Source: Cryptomeria japonica (lineage: Eukaryota; Streptophyta; Pinopsida; Cupressales; Cupressaceae). From it: DNA of 64,000 nt. Shown piece after piece: positions 10,951 to 22,750 of this stretch. Under the pieces are notes generated by a model. The model worked only from the letters and a program-made list of their open reading frames with translations. It was not told the DNA's origin and searched no databases. The DNA lies in contig NC_081405.1 in NCBI RefSeq assembly GCF_030272615.1, positions 21,310,047 to 21,374,046 on the forward strand. Direction: 5' to 3'. Positions within the stretch are counted from its first letter, which is position 1. Each line of letters opens with the position of its first letter. A program made the translations under genes and the position numbers.

Positions 10951-12414
10951 TTATGAAAACCAACAAAGTATATTGGGGACAGATGTCTCGAAGTCATTTG
11001 CATAAACATGAAAAATACATAAAAATAGAGTTTCAATCAACGCATCATGTTTCCTTTCCATCGCCATCTTCTCCTCCACTTCTCTAGGTGTCGTGGATGG
11101 TTGCAAGTACCTGTATATGGATTGGTTTGGATTCTTCATAGCATTGAGTTTTGTCTTGGTAGCCTCCTTATTCCATCTGTGCTTCACCATCTTTTCGGTA
11201 TGCTTTGGTAATTGATCGCTACCGACAAATATCATGGACTCGATCTAGACAACCTATGTTATATCCTCTAGAGTAAAATTGCCTTTTGCTTTGATCTTCT
11301 CCACGCATATCCTGAAATTTTTTATCGCATCCTGCATGTTCAGCCCACAAATCCCCAACTACCAATCATGGTCCAGATTAACCACTTTGTTATCATTAAA
11401 TAGGCTGCATTGGAGGTCCTGAAGTTCATACACAGAAGTCTTGGCATCGGAGATTACATATTTGAAGGTGAGTACCCACCACATTATGGTCTTCTTCAAT
11501 ACAAAGAGTTGGCATTCATCGCTTATCAACTTGATGGAATGCTCTGTCAGGAATCTGGTGACTCCATATTCTTCTATCCTAGTTAGCATAGGCAAAACAT
11601 TCTCCCATTTATGTTCCTCTTTCTCCCATGGTGAAGTCTGGTTCTGAATTTCTGCAATAAGGATTTGTATCTCATCACATAACTTCCATGAGCTTGTGAT
11701 ATATTTTTCTCCATCTTTGATTACTCCTTCAATCCATCCCTCCATGGCCTCTGCAATTCTTTTATCTCATTGAACCTAAATCATTAGCTTTTTATTTTCT
11801 GGTGAAGTAGGATCAAAGTTCTCTATAGCTCAGGATATGGGAAGTGCTCTGAAGCAACCAATACTATCAATGAATTGGACAAGAATGTTTATGTGCCACT
11901 TAAGCTCTCTCTTCTCCTGTCCATCTTTTCCTGACCTGGTCAACATTTTATTAGCCGATACCTAGAAGAAATGGTTATCTGAATCACTACTCATGTTTCC
12001 AAGCTACACCTTGGTGACCTCAAAATCCTTCTTACTAACTTCTTTATCTTCATCCTTGGGCTTGTATGAGGCAATCTCGGCAACCCACTTTCCAGTTCCG
12101 TCATCACTATCCAGGCGAGTAGTTGTTTTGAACCTTTTTGTCTTGGGGCCCTTCTCTGTGTATTTAACCACCATGTCTTGTATTGGAATGGTCACGGGAA
12201 TGAAACTTCGCTTTTTATTTACCGAGGTGGTTAACCACTTAGGAGTTGTGCTTGAATTGACTATTCCCCCGATCACTTTAGAGGGTGGCATCATGGCTAG
12301 GGTAACCACATAGGAATCCATGGGATTAATGATATTGTTGTCAAGATCTTCAACTTCAAATATCTGAGCATCAAGAATTTTATCCTTCACCTCAACCTCA
12401 TTGGTTTGGTCCAT
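10951..12414 (-). pseudogene. LTR-embedded ORF of E1, right copy
   Basis: About 490 codons lie in one minus-strand frame, interrupted only by stop codons (near 11990, 11945, 11830, 11785, 11355 and 11250). Open blocks are 12004-12414, 11359-11745 and 10951-11235. The N-terminal block is acidic, then Lys-rich (KYTEKGPKTKRFKTTTR). The middle block is long, helical and Trp-containing. The C-terminal block starts FVGSDQLPKHTEKMVKHRW. I recognise no domain. It is colinear with 2177-3645 in the other LTR and is in the same sense as the element, so it may be an accessory gene or captured host gene carried in U3. That role is inferred. Confidence 0.65.
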
Positions 12415-13400
12415 TCTTTTCTACGCGACACTTCGTGACCTGTTATGTCAAGGAGCGGGGAAGTCTAGAGCTGGGTTAGGCTTGTGCTTAATATGAGATG
12501 AATTTTTATGCTTACCTTCATAGTTGAGAGCAATCTGGCGACTACCAGGAAACAAACCTTCTATCCAAGAAAAATGACTCCGCAGTAATGAAGAATAGAT
12601 TTTCAGAGGATTAATTCCTTCATACCTTATAGCAAGAAAAATGATATGTACTTATTAAGTGCATTAATTTCAATTGTCATATTGAATGTGTTGAGCTTGT
12701 GGATTGGACATTGCATGCACGCATTGAATGCATGGGGGCAGTTTTTGAAGTAACTGCCAGTTCGCAAAATGATTACTTGCCTCGAAAACTTAAACAGTCA
12801 ACATCACCCAAGATATGGTTCACCCTTCCTCATATTTGGAAATAAGTACACCATCATATCCTTTAGCCCATGGGACCCACCTGATTGAACACACATGAAC
12901 AAACTGAACAAACTTCACTGGGGTTCAAATAGTTCAAGACGTACACTGCGCCTAGGAAACTTCTCTTCTGAAAGGATTGACTATGTTAAGTGTTGTTGAC
13001 CTTTTGAACCATATTTGAACATGTTGAACACCCTTGAAACCTTTGAACTAGGTTCAAGGAGTTCACCACCTGGAGAGAGATGATATAGCATATTGTTGAA
13101 CATGACCTGTAAAAGAACCGCTGCAAAAAAACACTTTGAGCAAATGTTAGTATGAAAACCCCCTAGATACCTATGAACCAGTGGAACCTAAATGAACCTC
13201 ATGAACCTGCTTCAAAATGGTTCAGTGAGTTCATGGGGTACAAAACTGATCATTAAACTTGGCATTTCCAATTTAAAAACAATCTATAAGCGGATTAAGG
13301 TTTTGGACAGAGGAATCCCAAGAAAAGCGAGGACTTCAAATAAAATTTAATAGGGTGATTTAATCCTGTTATGAAGGATAAATGACGCGGTAACACGAAT

Positions 13401-13569
13401 ACAATGTTTATATAGATATAAATTAGCTATAAATTAGGAACTCATGAGTTCCATATGAAACTAATTAATAGAAAATACTGCCGAATATAAACTAACAACC
13501 TCTAACAAATTACTAACAAATAAACAGTTCAAGCAAACCAAACATAAGGAAATGATGGAATATCCAACA
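13401..13569 (-). repeat. Small Copia 5' LTR, part 2
   Basis: This continues the LTR interrupted at 1252. The minus strand starts TGTTGGATATTCC at 13569, has a TATA-like ATATAAACA near 13420, and joins to 1212-1252 and the primer site at 1200-1211. Its internal region left of 1200 is almost entirely lost. Confidence 0.58.
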
Positions 13570-14856
13570 CTTTTAACCTTCCATCCACTAGTCTACATTA
13601 AATGCTTATCTGCTGTCATCGACTACCTTGATTCATGCAATAACATGTTGGATTTCTGTGATGAGTTATAGCTTGGCACACATTTCCAAATTTACACACT
13701 CTTCATCAAGGTGTCACTGGAGCCTTACGTTCTTTGGTAGGGGAAAATATATTTCTTTGATTTCTCGCCCTTGGCCAAAGCCACATGTTCTTCAGTTTCT
13801 GGATGGATTACATACATCAAAGCTAGGTGCATACACAAATTCTTTCTTCTTCTAGATATTCTTCATTTCAGCCTTCACATCTTCTACATTGATTCTCTTT
13901 GCCAGTTTATTTGGAGGTTTAACCTCATTCCTTTTGTATTGTCTTTCCATGTGTTTGGATCTGTTGCAGTTATAACATCTAACATTCATTGGAATTCATC
14001 TTGACTTGCATTGGTTAGCTTTATGTCCAAAAATCCTGCATGTATAACATCGACCTTCAAAATGATTATATCTATTTTGGTCTATGACTGGATTCCTACA
14101 TTGATTAGCTTTGTGACCATATTTATTACATGCATAACATCTACTAGAGAAGAAATTAGAATTTTTATTCATACCATTCTTACATTCTACTTCTTTGTGA
14201 CCTATTTTATTGCATTTATAACAAGAGCCATCAAAGAAAGTATTCCTTTTACTTATCTGTTTCTCGATCGGTGACCTACCTTTATCCTTCTTGGAGGATT
14301 TGTTGGACTCTACTGCCTTTGCCAAAAATGGATCCTCTTTGTGATTCATGTTGGATTGTGAGCATTTTTTGGATTCTAATCTTGCATCATTTTTGTTTTC
14401 CAAAGATATCTTCATAGCTACCATCTTATTAGACTTACCAGGACCAAGTTTGTTTTCTTTTTTCTTTGCTTTCTTTAGATCTTCTTTTAGAGTTGTTACT
14501 TCTTGTTTTAGCTTTTCGCACTCCTCTGATTTGCATTTCACCATTTTGTTTAAGTACTCCTTTATCTTCTCATTATCTTCACTTTTGGTTTTTGATCTGT
14601 GATAATACTATTTACTTGCTTGAGCTCTTCACTAACTTCTTTATGCCTTATTTTAAACTTTCAAATTTGTTCTCTTAGTTTCTTAATGCATTCATTGGCC
14701 AGCTGGATATTTCCTTTCAGATCTTTGTTTTCACTTTCTACTACCTCAATATCCTCAAGAGAATTCATGAGATCTTCACTTAAATCCATAAGTTCAAATT
14801 TTTGGACCTCTTTCGAGTGGTTAAAATCTTCCAAAAGACATAGCTTTGATGCCAAT
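13570..14856 (-). pseudogene. gag: Capsid-less Copia gag (coiled coil plus knuckles)
   Basis: Minus-strand gag remnant immediately inside the LTR at 14857; a primer site complement (ctttgatgcca, 14844-14854) separates them. The first part (14660-14840) is a coiled coil (DLSEDLMNSLEDIEVVESENKD). The next block (13996-14544) is Lys-rich and then has three CCHC zinc knuckles: CYKCNKIGHKEVEC, CYACNKYGHKANQC and CYTCRIFGHKANQC; a fourth, degraded one follows the stop near 13996. The capsid domain expected before the coiled coil is missing, as in E2. Sequence from 13570 to 13960 keeps the frame with several stops and is unrecognised. No pol is present. Confidence 0.75.
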
Positions 14857-15677
14857 TGTTGAATATTAAGAATACTGAGAGGGGAGGGGTGAATTAGTAT
14901 TCCCTTGAACTTATTAAAACTTTTAATCAACCAATCACATAACATAATTTATATATAGTAAAGGGAAATCAACATGAAACACATAACGCTAGATTTATAC
15001 ATGAAAAACCCAACATGGGAAAACAACAGAGGATAATCTCTCAAGTATAATGTAATATGCAACCGAATACATAGTACAAAGGTGGCTCACTGCCGGTAGG
15101 GCTCACTGCCTAAATACAAAAAGGCTTATTTTTAGGGGATGGGCTTATAGCCAAGATACAAAAATTGAACTACTAGAATTGCATCTATCATATGCATGAG
15201 ACACAATTTTGTTGAAGTACACAAATGATTTTACATCCACTGTACATATACCACCTAAACAACATTCACATTCATAGTTTAAAAAATGTTTTCATATATA
15301 GTATGTACACATTAGTTATTTTTAAGACAACTCTACATATATCTTGCAAAAACTGCTGATTATATATTTGTATCAAAAACTCAGTTAAGTCAGCTCAATT
15401 AGAGAGGGGATGATACCGAGATACACACATGCTATTTCAAAATAGCTTCATACGATGTCGGCTATAATATTGAGTCCAAAACACCTTGTAGAATATGCTT
15501 CCATATCCGAATAGGACCGGATCCAAAACCTTCAATATTTTCGGATGGGACTGGACCTAAGATTCCTTACTAGATCACAAAACTACCTAGGATAAAAACC
15601 AAAACAAGTGTATAAACTTTGCACATTTAATAGAGCAAAAACCAGACCAAACTACATCAATGACATCAATGACAATA
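14857..15677 (-). repeat. Copia LTR, minus orientation
   Basis: It has the hallmarks of a Copia 5' LTR on the minus strand: the primer site sits next to it (14844-14854), the G-rich complement of the C-rich end is at 14877-14888, and the shared block appears as aaaaacccaacatgggaaaac at about 15004-15025. It is an inverted copy of 17165-18121. Its far end near 15677 is inferred from that comparison; no duplication was found. Confidence 0.72.
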
Positions 15678-16250
15678 GGCCAATTAAATAATCTTGTTCA
15701 GTAGCCTCATGCTACTCCAATTAAGGTCTCATGTTAGGATTTGATTAAAACTTAACCTACATACCATGAGATGCTCCAAGAATCCTCACATAGGGTAGTT
15801 GTATCATATTTAGCTATAATAAATGATGTAGTGACCTTGTTTGATTATATGGATGCAACAAATATAGATATTGTGTTTTCACAACATGAGTAACCTTTGG
15901 AAGTTCAAAATCAATATGATCCCCTCATCATTACAATTCTGATTAATAAACATGGAGTTAAATGTATCCTTATTGATAATAGATTAGTTCTTAATGTTAG
16001 TTGTATAGAATTGTTACATAAGATGAATGTGTATATCTCTCTTATTAAACTAGATTCCCTCTCTATTTGTGGCTTTGATAATGTTGTTAGACAATCATTA
16101 GCTCTAATCAAATTTCCTATTATGGTAGGACTCATAGCTTTTCCCATGCCTATCCATGCCTTTATTGTATCCTCATATAATATTCTCTTAGGTAAATTGT
16201 GGATTCACGCTATGTGAGAAATTCTATCTACGTTTCATTGCCAATAAATT
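15678..16250 (+). pseudogene. Gypsy protease remnant
   Basis: The open stretch 15897-16217 resembles the protease region of E5: KCILIDNRLVLNVSCIELL lines up with KCVLIDSGAGLNIYSL, and SYNILLGKLWIHAM with SYNVLLGRPWIHDL. The catalytic DSG reads DNR here, so it could not work. Coding sequence extends upstream to about 15820 through one stop. The nearest relative in the window is E5, but divergence is large. Confidence 0.7.
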
Positions 16251-17164
16251 TGTACAAGGTGATAAATTGTGGATATTAAAATAATAAAAAATTGTATAGT
16301 GGTTTCCAAGAAGAATTAGGTTCTATATCTTCCCTTAATTCTATGATTCCATCTATAACTCAATCTCCTATTAATAATGGTTTCTTAGAGAAATATTGGT
16401 GTCCCATAGAATTTATACCCTCCTTTAATGGAGAATACAAAGTTCCCAAATTAAAAATTTGAACTGTTAAAGGAGCCATGCATTTCATTTTTCCAATCTA
16501 CTTCTTCTTCTAACATATTCCTTGATGATGATTGGGGCTCTTTTGACTTCACCCAACATAGTAAAATTGAATCTAAGAATGAACCTTCTCATCATGACAT
16601 CTCAACACACAATAAGGATCAACATTGTTGCAAAAGAATTGATTCTTATTCTACTAATAATACTAAATTTGATTTGGAAACACATTTTGGTGTTTGTTTT
16701 AAAATCCTTTCTACACTCGGCTACACTAAAGATGGTTTAGGGTATATGGAACAAAGTGTTGAGCCTCCTATGAAACCTACATCACACTTTTCTAAAGAGG
16801 GTTTAGGATTCCAATCTCCTCCTTTGTTTATATCCCCTTCTCCATTTTCTAATACTTGCATGTCTTATTCTTATGAGTGGTCAAACCTCTCTCCATAATA
16901 GAAAGAATTACTTCCTGCTCCTCACCTTAAATATAATAAAGAGAGTATTTTATTGAAACTTCTTAAATATAACTTGATTATTCTTCCTCCTCCAAAACAT
17001 AATAAATTTCATAAACATAATAAAATGAGTCTTTCCTTTTGTGTGTATCATTAAGTGCATGACCATTCCACTAATGGATGTCAAGTCTTGGAAGTAAAAT
17101 AAAACAACTTGTTAAATTCAGTATTATTCAAATGATAAGTAACTATGAGTTACACCTATTAGAA
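16251..17164 (+). pseudogene. Gypsy G-patch/linker remnant
   Basis: After an unrecognised stretch (16251-16500), 16674-16898 reads FKILSTLGYTKDGLGY…EGLGF, a glycine-rich G-patch pattern like the one between protease and RT in E5. From about 17025 a decayed CxxH-HxxxxxC motif (FCVYH … HSTNGC) resembles the gag Cys/His motif of E5 (YCDFHQNKGHHTNN). The order of these two is reversed relative to E5, which suggests rearrangement. No RT follows. Confidence 0.55.
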
Positions 17165-18121
17165 TATTGTCATCAATGTTTTGGTGATTCAACAACACAA
17201 GCCCGACATACTCCAACATAGTTTTTGCAAGCCATGGTACTCTATTTTGATCTAGCCTATTCTGGTGTTTGTTTTTGGGTCTACATCAGATGTTTTTGAA
17301 AGGCTTCAAGATCATGCTATATTCTAACATCTATATTTGATATTTCCGGTAGTAAATTTTTTGTTGCGACACTACTATGGGTCCGGTAATGAAGTACCCT
17401 ATATTTTGGTGTAGTTCAACATCAATTTTTTGGTTTGGTCTCATCCAGAATCATCAACAAGATATTATTTCTAAATAATCCTTCTTATTTCTCTAGTTTT
17501 GGTGAAATTATTTTTGTGTTTTGGCCGAAATCATTGATATTATAAAGGTCGGTTTTTGCAGTAGCATTTAAAGGATCTTTTTGGGCTAACCTTTACTCTA
17601 GCTGAGCCAACTTCATGAAAAACTACTCAATATATATTCAGTTTCTTAATGATGAGTAGTGTATGGTCTTTTTGATCATTGTTTTTGTAAATACAACGAA
17701 TGTGAAGGGGTCTATGTTTATGTATGGCAAATGTAAAAAGTGTTTATGTACCACAACAAAATTGCATCTCATGCATATGATAGATGCAATTATAATAGTT
17801 CAATTTTTGTAATATTGGCTTCAAAACATCATCCAATAGTGAGCCATTATACTTTGGACAGTGAGTCCATCTAACAATGAGCCACCTTTTGTACTCTATA
17901 ACTAGTTACATAATATTGAGAGATAATCCTCTTTATGGTTTTTCCCATCTTGGGTTTCCATGTAAAAAATATTGGTGTCATGTGGTGTACCCTATTTATG
18001 CTTACTGTTCTTTTCATTTTTGCAATTTGGGTATGTTACGTGGATGGTTGTTTAAAAGTTTTAATAAATTCAAGGGAATATTGATTCACCCCTCTCCTCT
18101 CAGTATTCCAGATGTTCAACA
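17165..18121 (+). repeat. Copia LTR, plus orientation
   Basis: Inverted copy of 14857-15677. Matching landmarks include the 'tgcatatgatagatgcaat' segment near 17772, the GGTTTTTCCC…TGGGTTTCCATG block at 17936-17970, and the end 'aagttttaataaattcaaggg…cacccctctcctctcagtatt…ttcaaca'. Ends are set by this comparison. No target duplication is visible, so it may be a fragment or solo LTR. Confidence 0.68.
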
Positions 18122-18811
18122 ACACCTTTGTCCTATCCCATCTAAATACCACTTCTTTCTATTATGTTGCTCCTCACTATGTGACATTTGTAGCTCTATA
18201 TGGGGGCTCATTTTCATTCATGGTGGTACAATCACATGTGCAACCATTATATTTCAATAGTAAGCAACACAATAGTCTCTAAGTGTGGTTGTCCTCACCT
18301 ATACATTGGGGGAAATGGACAACTTGTTTTGAGGAATGCCTCGTTTGACAATCTTGTCTCCTTGAGAAATGTACATCCTTGATTGAGTATCTCTTCTCCT
18401 TCTCTTGTGTACATCCATTTTTTAAGATCTCATTCCTTTATGCAGGCATGTATCCTTAGAAAAGGATCCTCCCCTCTGTTTCCCTCTTTGACAGATATAT
18501 GCATTCTTTATAAAGACCACTTTAACTCTATTGCCAGATGTTTCCTTTAAAATGATCTCTTCGTTGCTTGAAAATTTGCATCCTCTATAAGGGTAATATT
18601 CCTAGTTTGGGCACATGCAATTTTGAAAATGATACCTCATTATTGTTGAAGGTGTGTTTCCTTGACATAGATCTCTATATTCCTTAAGATATCAAGATAG
18701 AAACATGTTGACATCTTAAAGGGGCATATGATGCCTCCTTATTGCTTGTTGTGTTCATTGATGTGCCTCAAATCAATGGTGTTATTGTTGGCATTCTACA
18801 CTCTTATGAGA
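18122..18811. other. Unassigned sequence
   Basis: About 690 bases with no repeat match inside the window, no credible coding frame and no LTR signal that I can see. Confidence 0.5.
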
Positions 18812-18816
18812 ATAGT

Positions 18817-19532
18817 TGATGTTGTCATTGATGGCAACCATCTGGCAACCAACTGGTATTCATCTGTAAGCCACCGGTAGTTACCAACACCGACAATAGA
18901 CTTCTACATACACGAGAAGGCACTTCACCGGCAACGGCAACAATGCATACCGACACTCCAACCGACATAGAATAAACTTTTGTTTATTGTATTTTAATGT
19001 AATTATCTTTTGTAAAGCCGACATGATATATTGTAAAAGACTCATATATATGTATGAGATCTTATAGGTCATTTTGAGTATGATGGTATGAGAGAATGTA
19101 GAAAATAAGAAAAAGGAAGGATGTTATATGCGAATGCATAAGGCAAATTTTTTATAAGGTTTTGGTTATAGACTGAGCATAAACCGGTACTGAACTTGGC
19201 ATAGTTGATGCTGATTTGAAGCAATACATTGTATTGGATTTCATAATCCACTTTTGTAGTCAATGTGACTCTTATTAAGCAGTGAACTCTAGGCAGTTGG
19301 CCTTCCTACATGTGCAGGCCCCTCATTGTAAGTAATATTTATTCATTGGCCAGTGAGTGAATATTGTGGGTCACAAATCCCACCGAGGTTTTTCCCACAC
19401 CGGGTTTCCTCATTAAATATCTTGTGTTATGGTGTGTTCTCTAAGTTCTTAATAAGTTTAAATATTTTCTTAATAGGTTAGACACTGATTCATCCCCCCC
19501 TCTCAGTGTCTTTGGGACTATCATTAATCCTA
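18817..19532 (+). mobile_element. S2: solo Copia LTR, 716 bp
   Basis: It begins TGATGTTGTCATTGATGGCAAC and carries the shared block at 19386-19420 and the C-rich end (cccccctctcag) at 19493-19506. A perfect ATAGT duplication flanks it (18812-18816 and 19533-19537). The 3' end reads CTA rather than CA, presumably decayed. No internal region is present. Confidence 0.8.
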
Positions 19533-19559
19533 ATAGTTATGTTGCATAAGACCCAAAAA

Positions 19560-20110
19560 GAATGGTTATCAATTTATCTCTAGCAACTTTTCATGGCATA
19601 TAACCTTTGTTTTGATCATCTAGTATAGCAAAAGTTGCTACCTTGGCCCTCTGTTGAGCATGTTTATGCTTTCTCAAGCATTGGCCAACTAGTATAGTAA
19701 GGCTTTCTAGTTTAATCATTATTATTTACAATCCCTGAGGTGTTGGTCATCTAACATAACACAACTTGTTAACATGATCATTATTGTTGATTACACGTCC
19801 CGAGGAGTTGGATACTTATTATAATGAGGATTGCTAGTGCAACCATTTATTGCACTACATAGATCACATAACATAACACAACTTTTTGTCTAGTGGAATC
19901 TATGCCCTCCATGGATCACCCAATATAACATGTAACTTGTCAGCCAATATAATCCATGTCTTAAAAATGGACCACCCAACATAATACAACTTTTTGGCCA
20001 ATAGAATCCATGGTGCAAACATGAATCACCCAACATAAAACAACCTATTGGCTAGTGTAATTAATCCCATCTCTATAGATCCTTAGCATAAAATAACTTG
20101 CTAGTTGTTG
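19560..20110. repeat. Degenerate tandem array, ~60-bp unit
   Basis: A unit like 'cacccaacataacacaactttt', followed by 'ggccaatagaatccatg', recurs with drift from about 19600, most clearly at 19865-20060. Copies are diverged by substitutions and small indels. I cannot tie it to a known satellite or element. Confidence 0.55.
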
Positions 20111-20490
20111 GACCATGGACCCCTTTTCTCATCATGAAATGGGTATATCCTCTTACCTCTTTTTAGAAGTCCATTTTTTCTCTCGCAATAATATTCTAAG
20201 AATGATACCAGTGATTGCGGAAATATTTTACATCGAGGTCTCTTCACCTAGTTGACTTGGAGCATTTTTGTTTGCTTTAGTACTATTTTTTTTCTTTGTA
20301 TATGTGTATCTTATTTGAATTTTTTGTATCAACTAATAGGATATTAATCTTGGGGGATTGCACATCCCTCAACTTAGTGTCATCCTATCCCTAGTATGTC
20401 TTTCTCTCAACTACCTTATCTCTCCATCTCTACTTTACCATGGGTATGAGTGTAAGTTCATACTCCTACTAAAGTGGGGGCTAAATATAG
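20111..20490 (+). other. Unassigned, ending in a polypurine tract
   Basis: Nothing recognisable except aaagtgggggctaaa at 20471-20485, a polypurine tract just before the LTR start at 20491. This suggests the 3' end of a plus-strand element whose internal region is otherwise lost. Confidence 0.4.
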
Positions 20491-21240
20491 TGTAGTAAAT
20501 TGTGTCCCTTTATGATTTCACACTCTACTTTAGTGTTCCTTTTCCTAGATCATTTCAAGCCTATTTGGGCCCTATCGTATCTTATTGTTAAACTTGCAAC
20601 TTAAGTGTCGACATATACTAATTTTGAGACTAGGTACTATGTTCTAGATCTTGAAACATGACCACCACTTTTTATGGTCCCTTTTTGAGTGGACTAGAGC
20701 AACTAGTGGCCTAGTTTTAGTGGACTAGGGAACCATTTCACCCTAGCCCCTCCAAAAGGGGCACAAATTTATACATGTGCGAGTGTTAGTCTCTGTCATT
20801 TGTGATATGATCCCATTCTTTTCATTTGACCATTGTTGTCAGCCTACATTAAAAAATACTTGTGAAATCTATATAAAGCAATATTTTATCATTCACAAAG
20901 TTAAGCTCAAAGAGAAAGAATTCTCCAATTCAATTCAATCAAGAGAAGAACCGAGTACAAGGAGCAACAAGCTACAACAACCTACATTCAAGTATGATTT
21001 CATGATTGATTATGTTATGTATATCATGATAATTCACATTGACACTCGAAGGATTTTTCTAAAGAGAATTTCATCACCATCATTTATATTCCTAAGATAT
21101 AATTATTTCAATTTAACATTTTCATTATTGATTTACTCTTTGTCCTACTGAGGATAAGCTATCTTTTTCATTAGTTATAGCTATTTTAGAGGTGGGAACA
21201 CCAACATGGGGTTTGACTTAGGAAAGTTCCTATACTAACA
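20491..21240 (+). repeat. LTR, probably a 3' LTR
   Basis: It begins TGTAGTAAATTGTG directly after a polypurine tract and ends CTATACTAACA at 21240. A TATA box is present near 20870. About 750 bp. No second copy or duplication is visible in the window, so the superfamily is unassigned; the ORF inside it is not credible as a gene. Confidence 0.5.
20869..20880 (+). promoter_or_regulatory. TATA box in LTR
   Basis: ctatataaagca lies centrally in the putative LTR 20491-21240, where a U3 promoter would be expected. Confidence 0.4.
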
Positions 21241-22740
21241 ACCATTTACCCCTATTTTTATGTGTCCAAGTTCAAATTTGACAACAACAAGAGGTACAAG
21301 TGTGCAAAGCATATTGTGATACAAACCTACAAAACCTCTTAATTTGGAACCTAGAACTTACTTTGACATAGAGACTCTAGACTAGGGTGCCATCCAACCA
21401 TGTCTAACATTCTCAACTCCATATTGTAGCTATAGGTTTTTCTTTGTATCTCATTTCTAGATACATGGCTTATTGTTTTGGTTTTGAGTTCTCTAGTTTA
21501 TCGTTATTATCGAAATTCATCATTTTTCTCTCATTTAACCTAGTTCATTTACGCACACTTCACAAGCTTAATTCTATTTCAACAAAATAACATAAACCCA
21601 AGTGTTCTTGGTTCTCCTATCAGGACTATAGCTAAACTCATTTATGTTTCCATTGTTATGTTATGAAGATATAAGATCTTAGTTTGCATCCATATGCCTA
21701 GGATCTCATTTCCATACATATCACTTACACATGAGAAACAATATTTCTATGTATTTAAGTTTCTAGCTTAGATATAATGATAATTAACAAAATGTAGTAT
21801 TTATATAGATCAAATAGAGAAAAAAAAAGTGCATCAAATTAATAAATGAATTAAATGTAGAGTACACGATTCTTATATAATCTTATATACAGGTTAATGG
21901 AGTATGACATAGTTTGTATAAAATATTGTTACACAACTAAATATTTAGATCTAAAGTACGATCACTTTCTTCACAATAATGTTTAATAAAAATAATAATT
22001 TCCTTATACTTCAATATACAAGGATAAACTATAATTTTTTTTAAAAATTTTAATGATTGATTTACTTCTAATGCAATCAAATATATTTTGTATCATTTTT
22101 TTAAACTCTAAGAACATAAAAACATCCTCCTACATAAATAATATCATAAAAAATTAAATAAAATAAAACTAATTATATAAATTTAAATTAAATACTCCCT
22201 CTTGATTTTGAGTTTGACTCAGAGGCTCGGATTTTCTCGATGCATGAAGTTTACAGGTAGTTTAATACATCCCTAGAGGACTAGTGTTGCCTTAGTTCAC
22301 CCCTTCTTGGCCCCAACTTAGCAATAAGTAAGCCCAAGATAAGGTAGGTTGAGTGTTGGGTTGGATCACGGGGATACCTCTAGAGTTGAAAAAAAAAATA
22401 GTTAAATTAGATACCTATTCAAATAAATTTTAAGAATGCACACACGTGTCACATGATATCTTTACACAAACTCAACTCCTAAAATAATAATCATCATAAA
22501 AAGCTAAAATATAATTTTAGGAATAATGATCTTTAAAATAATCATCTAAATTCCAAATCATATAAATAAAATAAATTAATTGAAAAACACCATAAACCAT
22601 AATAATAAACTAACAACTGGCAATCTAAGTAGAGATTTATTGAAATAAAAAATTTCTATAAGCATAAACTATATATGATTCTACCCAAAATATTTTTCTT
22701 AGCTTCCTAATTCAATTGACATTATTACTATAAAGAGGGG
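21241..22740. other. AT-rich unassigned sequence
   Basis: Very AT-rich, with poly-A and poly-T tracts and no coding frame, LTR ends or internal repeats that I can support. It may be old decayed repeat DNA or unique spacer. Confidence 0.5.
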
Positions 22741-22750
22741 TAACAATTAA

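Larger units (their letters stand above)
1253..13395 (-). mobile_element. E1: Ty3/Gypsy element with 3.2-kb LTRs
   Basis: This is a complete Gypsy-type element in minus orientation, bounded by a perfect 5-bp duplication (CGAAT at 1248-1252 and 13396-13400). Its LTRs are 1253-4489 and 9673-13395; they are near-identical apart from the solo LTR S1 in the right one. Internal order on the minus strand is gag, protease, RNase H, RT, integrase. The RNase H before RT is not the usual Gypsy order. The left LTR starts TA instead of TG, a likely point change. Gag is in one frame and pol in another, and each is interrupted by single stop codons. The tRNA-Arg-like primer motif and domain style suggest the Tat/Ogre/Athila group; that placement is inferred. 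Confidence 0.93.
9673..13395 (-). repeat. E1 5' LTR, with S1 inserted
   Basis: It starts TGTTAG and ends TAACA, followed by the CGAAT duplication. Removing S1 and its 5-bp duplication gives 3,240 bp, matching the left LTR. It carries the better-preserved LTR ORF (10951-12414). The TGAAC/GTTCA cluster lies at 12885-13240. Confidence 0.92.

Noticed and set aside
14011-14862. Several plus-strand ORFs rich in Phe, Ser and Leu
   Set aside because: They are antisense to the gag coiled coil and knuckles read on the minus strand.
17877-18382. Plus-strand ORFs of 127 and 60 codons
   Set aside because: The first crosses the 3' end of a Copia LTR into flanking DNA; neither shows a domain.
20777-21151. 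124-codon plus-strand ORF
   Set aside because: Lies inside a putative LTR downstream of its TATA box, with no domain and a biased AT-rich composition; chance opening is likely.
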